Positions 39,401 to 51,400 of a stretch of DNA of 64,000 nt are shown one piece after another. The notes beneath the pieces were generated by a model. It did not search any database. It was not told where the DNA came from and worked only from the letters and a program-made list of their open reading frames with translations. The position numbers and the translations under genes were made by a program. Origin of the DNA: Theocolax elegans (taxonomy: Eukaryota; Arthropoda; Insecta; Hymenoptera; Cerocephalidae); assembly GCA_026168455.1 (NCBI GenBank), contig CM047425.1:2702001-2766000 (forward strand), written 5' to 3'. Positions within the stretch are counted from its first letter, which is position 1, and every line of letters starts with the position of its first letter.

Positions 39401-42400
39401 TAGAAAATCTGAGAAACGTCTATTAATCGAAAGAGTTTATGAAAAAAATTCGTTAACTTTTATTTGTAAAAAATATAAAATTCATTGCTATTTAATGACT
39501 TTTAATCACTCGGTATATAGTTACTTACGATGATATAGCAGCAGCCAGATAGATTTATCAACGGTTCTCAACAAAACGTTTTCTTTATTATTTACCCCTT
39601 CTAAACGATGCTAAATAACAAACAAGAGATGTAAACACATAACATAAAATTTTTAGAAAATTCCATTAAATTTTTTTAAATACAATTAATGATAAATCTA
39701 TCTGGCAGCTAACTTCAGTTTCGTGAATAAATTTATCAATCTTGCAGAGTCAAGGTCTGGAAAAAAAATGTAGTATTTTTTGATTATTACTATTATAAGG
39801 AAATATCGTCCGTTTTAACAATGATTTAATTAGAAGTCTGTATTAACTGTACCGAAAAGTAGAAAAGAAACCACTCGTATTACATAAAAAATATAAAAAC
39901 TTCACCATAAATGCAAGAGTGAAAAATTCGTAACTAAAAAGATTAAAAAATAATTTTTCAAGGTTTCTCACCAGTAAAGTTTCTGTAATTTCACTGTAAT
40001 TAATTTATAATTAATACTTTATTAGTAGTAGTAAGTAATTGTTTTAATCTGTAATTTTACACTTTCTGTATAAAGTATAAAATAAGCGTATTTAATTTTA
40101 TAAATTTGATAAATTCATCTTATAAAAGTGCAATTTTATACTTTAGGTAAATAAATTTTTTTTATGATAACCGTTTTAAATCTTTTCATTTGTAATTGAG
40201 AGATCTTGGGCTTCTTTCAGCGAATCTTAAAAAAAAACGTAAAAACCAATCAAATCATCGAAAGAAAAAAGAAACGTGGACAAAAAAAGATTATCCGACG
40301 ACACACGAGAGATCGAGCGACTTTATAAAAATAATATTCTAGCTGCACTTTCTCCGGCACGTCAGATCATTCAACTCGAGTTCCGTTCGCCGGATCGACA
40401 AAAGCAAACTCGAAATTACGCTTATCCGTTCAATTTATACACTGCCGCGACGGCTCATCCGTCACCCGAGCATCTCCTTTCTTATACATTCTTTATATTT
40501 TTTTTGCACATCACACACACATACATATATACGATGTAATACCCTGCGTGCGTGCCGTTACTTTAACACCGACTGTTGACCTTTATTTTTTTTTTGTCGC
40601 GTATTACGCGTCCACAGATGTTACCGCACGGCTTTGAGAAAAATATATATATCATCATCGGTGTACGGAAGTATACAAGATTTGAAGAAAAAAAAATATT
40701 AAATGCTAAGATATGTTCTTCGTATTCACATCCGGATGAATCACTTTTCCGTTTTCGTATATATATCGCGCTCGAGTGTCTGTTTTTTAATAGACTGCTC
40801 TGTCTCTTTCTCTCTTTAGTCTAGTTGGGCGATGAGAGGAGAATACTCGTTACGAAATGTAAGTTAATGAGATCACTCTCCTTGTTATAATTAGTACTTA
40901 GTATTTAAGCGGTCATAATTATAAATAATTTTCTTTATCAAATTATTATCTATATTGCGAAAGATTTTTTTCTTTCTCCCTTGGTTTAAGATTACATATA
41001 TATATATATACACCAGTCGATCATTTATATTTGTATATTTTTTTAATTATAGTCATTTAATTTTTTATTTAGTTTATTAAGATTCATTTAATTAAGAATT
41101 TTTTTGGGGAGTTTTAACGATTTATAAGATGTTTTTAAATTTTACCGAATAATACAATTGAAGTTTTATAAACTTTTGAATGGAAATAAATTTTTTTCAT
41201 TGTAAGTAGATTTTTCCAAACTTTTTTTATTTACAAACGTTCACAAGAATAATAAAAAAAAATATTATTTTGCAATACAGAATAGGTAAATGGCAAATAG
41301 GAAAGGAAGGGGAAAGAGAAGAAAGTAGAAACTCGGAGGATAGTAAGACAAATAGAGAGGGAGAGAAATTGTTAAAATTTTGCGAAGAAAATGGATGTAC
41401 GATAAAAAATGGGGCGACCAAAGGTGACTGGAAGGGAAAACAAACTTTTGTTGGAGACGAAGGAAATTCGGTGTTAGATTTAGTTATAGAAATAGAATAC
41501 AATAATCATAGTATAGTTAAAGAGATAGAGGTAATACCGAGAATAGAGTCAGATCATCTACCAATAGGTATTAGTGTAGAAAGAAAATTTGACAAAATAA
41601 ATATGGAAGAGAAAGAGGTAGATAACTGTACAGAAAAAATAGTGTGGGATAAAGAGAAATCAATAGAATATAAAAATAGTATGGATGAGAAAGGAAAAGG
41701 AATTGACAAGGAAGAAAAGAGTTCTCAAATTAGGTGGGAAAATTTAGTAAAAGCAATCTGGGATACTTGCAGGGAGTTAGGAATAGTTAAAAAAGGGGGA
41801 AAAGGGAAATTTGTACAAAAAAAAGAAATCAGAAATCAAAAGAAACGAACATACAAAGCACTTAAACGATGGTTAAATACAAAAAATGAGGAGGATAAGC
41901 AGGAATTAAAGAAAGAAAGAAAAAAATTAAAACAAGAAATTAATATATTAAAAAAAGAAGTTAGAGAGAAAAAGTGGGAAAGAGTGAAAAGTAGCAAAGG
42001 AATGACGGATTGGTGGAAGGCAATTAATAGTTTTAAACCAGGGAAAAAAAGGAAGGGAATGAATATAGCTAAAAAAGAATGGGAAAAACATTTTAAACAG
42101 CTTTTAGGGGCAACTGAAGAAGATAGGGAAGGGGAGAGGGAAAAAGAAGGATGGGAAGTCACAAAAGACAGGGTTGAGTCGGTGGAGGAACTGGATGAGG
42201 AAATATCATTTGCCGAAGTAAGGGAAGCGCTAGGAAAAATGAAAAATAATAAAGCAGCAGGAGAAGATGGGCTAATTGCAGAGTGTTTTAAAGAGCTCCC
42301 AATGAACTGGACAGGAGAATTTACGGGAATATTAAATGAAGTACTAAAAGGGGGGGAGATAATAAAGGGATGGGAAATAGCAAGAATCTACCCAATACAT

Positions 42401-45400
42401 AAAGGAGGGGATGAAGATATGACCACTAATTATAGGGGTATTTCACTTCTTGATATAGGTTACAAAATATTAACAAATATAATGGCTAACAGATTGAGGA
42501 AATGGATTGAGGATAAAGAGAAAATTAAGGAAAATCAGGCAGGATTTAGGGAAAATAGGAGCACAAGGGACCACATATTTGCTCTTAATAGTATTATAAA
42601 CAATAAGATCAAGGGAAACAAAGGGAAATTATATACAGGATTTATCGATTTCAAAACAGCTTTTGATTCAGTAGATAGGGATATTTTGTTCAGAAAGTTA
42701 GAAAATTTAGGGATAAAGGGAAAATTTCTAAGGTTAATTATGGAAATATATGGAAAAACAGAAAATGAAGTGATTACGGGAGAAGGGATTTCAGAAAAAT
42801 TTAGAACAGTGAGAGGGGTAAAACAAGGATGCCCGTTAAGCCCAATACTTTTTAACATTTTTATAGAGGATATGGAAATGGAGTGGGAAAAGAAAAATGA
42901 AGGTGGGACGGTGATTGGTAAAGAAAAAATATTTTGTCTAAAATTCGCGGATGACGTAGTAATACCAGCGGATAGTAAGGAGGGATTAGCGAGCATGTTT
43001 AGGGATCTCGAAAAGTATAGTGATAGGAATAAAATAGAGGTTAACACTACAAAAACAAAAGTAATGATTTTTAAGAAGGCAGGTAAAAGGGGTAAAGGGG
43101 AAAAATGGACTTTTAAAGGTAAAGAGCTAGAAGTATGCAAAGAATATAAATATCTAGGTTTTTGGTTCACAGCTAGTAATTCATACACAACACACATGAA
43201 GAAAATGGGAGCGAAAGCAACAAAGGCAATAAATATGGTATGGGGGATATGGAAAAGAGCAAAAGTAGAAACGTTAAAAGAAAGAGCTTACTTACTCGAT
43301 ACAATTGTTAAAGCTAGCTGTATGCAAGGGGTTGAAATTTGGGGGTGGGAAAGTTGGGAAATCTTGGAAAGAACCCAAAATAGGTACATGAAAATGGCAA
43401 TGGGTTTAAACAGAAATACACCGACTTATATATACCAAATGGAATCGGGCAGAAATAGTTTAGGGATAGGAACAAGGAAAAGAGCGCTGGACTATTTAGT
43501 TAGAATTAAAGAAATGGGTGAGGAAAGGCTTCCGAAAATATGCCTTAGAGAAGAAATAAGAGGAATAGGAAATAGAAATGCTACAAAATGGGGTAAAAAA
43601 GTTGAGAAAGCATTTAAAGAAATAGGGGATGGAATAGGTTTAGATGAGGCTTTAGATAGCATAGATAAGAAAATAATAGTTAAAAAATGTGAAATAGCGC
43701 TAGAAAGAAAAATGGAACAGGAAGTTCAAATTAACTGGAACAAAATTGACGAATCAAAATATTGGGAAAAATACAAAGAATGGAAAATAAAATTAGGTAA
43801 GGAAGAATACTGGGATAATAGGGAAATTGAGGGAAAGTGGAAAGAACAGTGGGCGAGGATGCGGTGCGGTAATCTAGATATAACAGGGAAAAAAGGTTTT
43901 AAAGATAAAATATGCAGGTTATGTAGGTTAGAATTGCAAACGCTTGAACATAGCTGGAGATGTAAGGTGGCAAGGGAAAAAATTGACAATACTTTAGTAA
44001 GAGAAATTGAAGGGAAAGGGTTAACAAAAGAAGAATGGAAAATACAAAAAACAATGAAAAATATATTTAGGGGAGAGCTGATAATAGACTTATGTAAATA
44101 CAGTAAAGAGTTTGAAAAATTATTAAAAATAGAAAAAGAAAAAGAAAGAGAAAGGGAAGAAAAAAGGAGCAAAAATAGAGTAAATTAAAGAAAGTTTGTA
44201 TTTGTAAGAAAAATGTTATAAATTGCAACTAGATTAGATGAGAGAACATATAATATAGCAACTAGGAAAATGTAACATAAAATGTAAGATTAATATTGTA
44301 TAGAAGATTCAAAGATAAAAATGTAAAAAAAGGAAAACACGCTAAGTTTGTAAAATAATATTTATTTATCTGTTAAATAGCACATTATGTAATACCTAGA
44401 ATATAAGAACGAAAAATTGTCGGGTAAAAATGTAAAAAATTTTACTGTTGTAATATTATACTTTGGAAATAAAGATACTATACTATACTATACTATTATT
44501 TTGCAATACATATGGTCTAAATAATGTTAATGAAGAATAATCACCCAATAAGGATGAAGAATTAAAAAAAGGGATAAAACTATTCAAAAAGCATTCTTTT
44601 TATAAAAAGTAAATCAGTATATTTACTTAGACAATACCGGTAAAAATTTTGGTCATTTTTTTTGTAATGGTTTAAGGTATTAAAAAATAAATATTTATAT
44701 CTACGGATTTTTAAAAGATGTCGAAATTATACCTAAAAAAATAGTTTATAATTTGCCAAAAAATATTAAATAAAAATACTCGTGATAAAAGTATTCAAAA
44801 CATATTTTTCTCTAATTTTTAACACTTTTACCATACATTTTTATATCTATAAGCATGTTACAATGTATCGTCATGTAATTTGAGCAAGCTACGTGCCAGT
44901 TGATTGGCAGCGGTTTTTTTAACAATAGTATTTAATAAATGCCCAAACAATATTAAATATAAAAACTCATAATAAAAATATTAAAAAAAAAAACATTTTT
45001 TTTTCTAATTTTTAACTTTTGTATTACATTTGTATGTCCATAAGGATATATTTGTAACTTTCATTTATATTATTGTACATTGTTACCTTAACAATTTTTT
45101 TTATAGTATGTTAGTACATTTACTAGCAATAATCGGTCGTTAAAAAAATGTATTTATATTTTTTATTTAACCTTTATTTAAATGATTACATATGGGTAAT
45201 AGTTGTACATTAAACATATATATATTGTGTATAGAAAAATAAAAAAAGTGACATTAAGATTTACAACCCACTTTGTTTCGATTGTTTTCATGCCGAATGA
45301 CACGTATATTATTTCTCGTCAAACAAAAGACCCATATATGTATAAAAATACCACACCAATATCCTCATTTTAAGTGAGAGAGATGGAGAGTCTATGTTAT

Positions 45401-48400
45401 CGTATTGCCTCTCCGATAAATGATAATAGATAAGGCAATACTGACATTTGCTCGTATGTAGACTAATCAGTCGGCTTTGATCTGCCTTACTGAAAACACT
45501 TATATATAAATGTATATGTATATATACTGTTTCTCTCGTGAAAAATTTTTATTTTTTAATATTTTAGTTTTTTTTTATATACCCGCGTGCAGTGTCGTGT
45601 GTGTGTAAGAGAAGCTCTGTGGTGAATGAAAGTTAATTATATTTTTTTTTATTATTTTGATGTGAATGATATATACCTCGATTGAATTTTCGTTATGAGT
45701 ACAAGAGTACCGAGGCCGAAAAAGAAAATAAAAAAACCGAAGCCAGAGTACCAGCTATTCTGGGAATGCGTTAGACCTTGCGTGGTACGTATATTATGTA
45801 AATTCAAAATTAAAAAAATTGATTTTTTTCTAATTGTATTTTAATACGTGACATGAATTCGTCTTGTATGTGATAGAGAATCATTTTTTTTGTATTTTTG
45901 GGATGTATAAAATTTTTTAAAATCAATCTAAAATTTTGTAAGAATAGCTTTTAGCTAAAATTTAGCTGAGAAATGACTTTTAACGAATAATAATTTGCGA
46001 CTTAAAGTTAATTTAGAAAAATTAACAATTTCATTTACTCAATTGAATTTTTATGTTCGATAATATTTTTTTTTCGATGCCAGGTTCATTTCGGTGCATT
46101 TATAGGTTAGATTCATATTGAAATTTGAAAACTTGTTTCGTAATAGTAATCATAATTTATCAGAAAGGAAAATAATTTTAGTTAGTAACACGTGTTAAGT
46201 TTAAAAATATTTTAAATGTTTTTAAAAATGTTTAAATTTAACACTTTCCGTTTTTAATAACATTACACGTTGATGATTTTAAATGATTTTGTACAAAAAA
46301 TTTAGTATAAAATTTTGCATAAAAATGAAGATAAATAAATATTGTCACGGTAAAATACTCATGAAAAATATAAATTACATAAATAATATCAAAATATAAA
46401 ATACACGAACACTAAAAATATTGTAATTTTGGTTTTAATAAATTATTGTAAAATTTGTAACAAGAATTCGGACCAAAATTACAGGAATTTGCATCTTTCA
46501 ACCCAAAAATTATATCTAAAATATATTGAATTGAAAGTCTGAAAAAATTCATATCCATAGCTTAAAATATAAGGAAGGGCTTGATGTTTTGATTTCTTTA
46601 AGAAAAAATCATTTTTTGAATAATAATTGAGTAAACAATTTTTGGTCGGTAATTATTTGTCAAAAAAATTATGAATTTAAAAATCTGGAAAAATTTTAGT
46701 ATACTATTAGAAACATGCCTAGGGGCCTGACGTTTAGGGTTTTTTTAAAAGATTTAATTATTTGTTTAAAAGAAAAAAGTAAAAAATTACCATTTTCAAA
46801 GTCCGACATCCCCTTAATACAAAAAATTTCGATCAACGAGTTATTAATCGTTTATGTGAAATTTCTTTATGTCGCTCGATCTTGACCTAAATTATAGATT
46901 TGACTTTCATGACATTTATAGACCTAAATTATAGATTTGACTTTCATGACGGTTCTAAAATTCGCAATACTTACAAGTGTCATTAGTGATGTGGCGGTTT
47001 CGTCTGTATTTATATACCTTGCGAGGACTGGAAACACGTGTACTGGTCTTTTTTGTTAATAATACGATTGAACATTGATAAATTCAATACACTTGTATTA
47101 TTTTTATATCAATTATCTTATCAATCGATTCTTTGTATTCGTTTTAATAATTCGGCAAGATACACGGCAATATATTCGGTATCGATTTTATTGAAAATTA
47201 ATTAGCCTTTTAGCCTTCCGATTAGTGATGTACATTCATTTAAATGTTGGTTAATTTTCGATGGTATTACACTGAAAAGAGAAATTTAGTGGGTTCAATA
47301 GAATATGGTCATTGAAATATAAAAAAATTTATTAAGTTCGGAATATAAATATTATAAAATTGTATATAAAATTCAACTTAACGAGTTTAATTATCATTTT
47401 AAAAATGTTAATTAATTAAAATATATATAATTCTACTAATTTATTAATTTTTATGGGATATCTGACTAATTTATGATCAACATATTACCCAACCTTTTTT
47501 TTTCACGTCCGATGTCCGATTCTTTTTCCAACGTTTTTCTATTTGCTTGGAATGCCATCTACATATTTTATTTGATAATTTTTTTAAAAAAATTACGGAT
47601 AGTTTAAAACGTATAATGGATAGTATGTAATTGAATAAGCAATGTTCGGTCTGTAATTATTAATAAAAAAGACATAAACCTTCAACCCCCAAATATCGTA
47701 ATCTTACGGATTTAAAAATCTGGAAAAATTGGGGTATTATCTTTAAAACATACATATGAGCCTAACGTACAGGATTTTTTACTTTATAAGAAAAATATAA
47801 AAGATGGTCATTTTCTGAGTCTACCATGTCGTTAAGACCTTCCAAATGCTCAACACTTTCTTGGTGAATTGTTTGAGATTTCACTATTTTAGGACGGAAA
47901 GGATAGTTCCTTGTAATTTGGATCCGACATATCAGCTCAATTAATTATCGATGTTAATTTATTCATCCAATACTACCGAAAATTAATATTCAGTGACAAC
48001 ATTTGTTAGGTATACAAAATACTATTTGACAATCGATTGCAAGAAAGAAAATGCGTTGTTTACGACACGGTAATTTTTATTTAATCCCATGTTAAAACTA
48101 TCTGGAGCGCGAAGATCCGAGTTGTGGAATAACCGTATATATATATGTGACACGTGTGTGTCGCATATATGAGCTTGGCACAATGCCCTTATGATTCAAC
48201 CGTCATTTGGCCTTGATAACACCGGGAGTGACAAACGTCGCCGGTGATGAAAAGGAGAGCGTACATTTATATGTATATAATATGTGTGTGCACGTTACTT
48301 TTTATCGTTTATATTCTCTCTTTCGTATCACCGTATTATAATAATTGTCTTGTGCAACGAGATATACTACAATACTATATATATATATATGTATATATGT

Positions 48401-51400
48401 AAAACACATACTACGAGAGTGTCCGAGGTGTTCCTAAAATACCGATACACGTTATACACCGTAAAGTGTCTCGAGTTAAATTGATAATAATTTATCATTA
48501 AACGATTTTATTGTCTTACGACGATTATTGTGAAATGTATTCAATTTACGAGGGTATTGTTGGTATTGGATGATAATTTTTGACGTTTTCGATCGGTACG
48601 AGTGATATGTCGTTTTTTTTAAGCTTTGTTATGCGCGCGCGGCTTTTGTTCTTGGATATATAATAGACGTATCGATTTTAGAAGTGAAAATTTGGATTAA
48701 GCAATTTTTTTTACTTTACGTTTGAGATCTGAATTGATTTCCCAGGTTTAAATTTCTAACGACTAGGTTTTCAATTTTTGGTTTCCGGTTTGGTTGTCAC
48801 TTGCAGTTGATTTCTTTGTCGTACTTGCAGAATTTACGAAGATAAACTCGATATTCTTTTCTTAACGAGATGTGTTGTTTTTCCTTTGAAGATATTTTAT
48901 GAATTAAAAAAAAAATTTTAATTGATAAATCATAATAATAATAACTATTTTTGGTCAATAATATATAATTAAGGGAATAAGCCTGAGTTAAAAATGAAAA
49001 AAAGATATTCAATTTTAATAATTAATAATTTTATTTATAACTAAAAACATTTTTTAATTTTTTTTGACAAATTTATATGTAACAAAACTATTTTAATTAA
49101 TTATGAGACTCATCTGTACTCTGATTTTTTTTAATAATGGACTTACCGCAGGATATCTCAGGAACCACTTCATCGAATAGGCTGAAATTTTAACAGTAAC
49201 CTTTAAATATAATTTTAATCCACTTGAGTGGAACAGAATTTGAATAAAAGTTTAAATGTTTATTTAAAAAAATTATTTAGCTGTTTTTTACACAATTTCT
49301 GAATTTTTAAATTGTGTAAAAAACAGCTAAATAATTTTATAATGAATATAATATATATGTATAAATTTGGCACACAGTAACAGCTAACGTTTCTTAATAT
49401 TCTACCAACCCTAGAAACATTTTTATTTTTTATTAACTCCAGACATTACAATATTTTACAATAAAAAAAATGTATCCTATAGAGGTGCACACTGCACCTG
49501 TACATAGGAGCCGGAGAACTTAACACTATATCCTAATACTAAATTAACCTAATACTATATTTAAATAAGAGTTTTGCAACTTAATCAATATAACTAGTAT
49601 ACTGTTTAGTGTATCACTCTTTTACATTTCTTTTTAAACACTTTAAATTTAAATGCTCATATTATTGTTTAATATTATTACTTGTTTAAACATTTTTTCC
49701 TTATTTTTCATAGAATTAATTTTTTTTTTCCAATGCCATTATTGAACACCGCGATATTTTTGTTTAAAATTTATCATAGCGATAGAAAATATTCCATCCT
49801 AATTCGTTTTCTATTGTTTGACATTTCAATTTCCTCCATCAATAAAAGCTGACGATGACATCCTCGTATATATAGTATCTATGTATATTTCACAATTTTT
49901 CTTATAAATGTAGAATTTTTTTTGTACAACGACTTTAACAATCTATTTTTCTATTTTAGGGAGAATACATGAGACACCCGGTCCTTTACGAGCTATCGCA
50001 CAAGTATGGAGTGGCAGGTAGTGACCAGGTGCCCCTGCCAGCTCGTCTCGACGAACTCCGCGAACACATACGACGTGAGATACGCAAGGTACACTAACTC
50101 TAATTTTTATTTACTTATATACTCGATTACAAAATTTTTTCTTTTTATTCTCATCTAACGTTCAACATTTTAATCAATATATTTGGCATAGAATCCTAAA
50201 TCGTCGCGAGCGATTGCAATTATTCTTACGTTTGCGCGTATCTAGTGAATCATCGATGATTCACAAGATGTATCTAATTGTGCATGAGACTGCATTTATA
50301 TTTTTCCGCAAGGAGCTCGCTACTGACATTTATATACGTTATTGCTTTGTCGAGGAGAGAGAAGAAGGATACTCCAAGTTTTATTGTTTCGTTGAAATGA
50401 TATTCATATAATATATATGTGTATTTGCATAAAGAAAAAATTATGTCACAGTTACAGTTAATTGAGTTTAGTTTTTCTTTTCTTTCGTTTGTTGTGTATA
50501 CATTTTTTTAATTAAATGATATTTGTTTATCTTTAATATTATATACTATCGTGTTTGCGTATGCGTTTTTGTAATTTTTTTTAAGAAGTTAGAAGGTTGA
50601 CGTACTTATGAATGTTCAACGATTGTTATTGATAGTCCGCATTTCAAGAATAATTTTATTTTTGTTTTTAAACAAGTTTTTTATTTTTTTTACATTTATT
50701 TGTTTGGTATGTGGTTATTGAAGAAATGATTTTTAGGTACGCGTTAGGAATTATTTTTTAAATCGGTAGGAAAGGGTTAAGGAATCGTTACATATTTGAT
50801 AGAAAGCTAGTAATTTTTGGACAAAACTTGGAGAAATTTCATTTCAAACGTTAAAATATTAGTAATTAATTAAATTTCTGTCAGTGACAGAACTTCTAAT
50901 TTCTATTCCTTGGTAGAAATCTTCATTTTTTTAAAACAATGTATTATTTTCACCAAGATATTAAAAAAAATTATTTTTAAATAAATAAATATTGATTATT
51001 TTATAAAAAATGATAGGAAAAAGCTAGTTGTAATCTTTAAAATAACCTATTACTAACCTCAGCCTAATGGCATATGATCAATCAGTAAGATTGTCATTTC
51101 AATTCTTTCATAAAAGTCTCACAATTTTTTTGTCTAAACTTTGAAATGTCTATTAAGGATTGGTTGATTGGTTAGTTTACAAAAAAATTCCTGAATCTTA
51201 GAATAGACATTTAAGTACAAATGAGGTATAACTGTAACGTTCGTATACAATTTAAAAAAAAAATATGATAGTTAAAATTGTCATCTTTTGAGTATATATG
51301 TGAGTATCGGTTTTTGAATTTTGTTCTGAAATGCTAGGAACGTCTTTTTCTATAGATTTTTTTCTACAAATACTACAAGTCGGTTTTTCTTTTACCATTA

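Larger units (their letters stand above)
23425..49959 (+). other. PKN intron 1 (about 26.5 kb), repeats plus alternative first exon(s)
   Basis: Mostly AT-rich sequence without coding character. G+C-richer islands of a few hundred bases stand out at about 26750-27060, 30480-30800, 32140-32460, 38030-38170, 40270-40860, 45360-45790 and 48080-48280. Two have ATG-to-donor segments of phase 0 and one (45695) is a good alternative first exon. The others may be enhancers. Mobile DNA includes 31283-31710, 36911-37355, 41280-44493 and 46465-46817. Confidence 0.7.

Noticed and set aside
40276..40539. 87-residue frame in a G+C-richer island of PKN intron 1
   Set aside because: It has no ATG at its start and no clear in-phase donor. 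The island is noted, but the frame is not supported as an exon.
41227..44172. Antisense frames of 90-220 residues opposite the LINE
   Set aside because: Shadow frames of the A-rich reverse transcriptase ORF, giving Ser/Phe/Leu-rich translations without domains.
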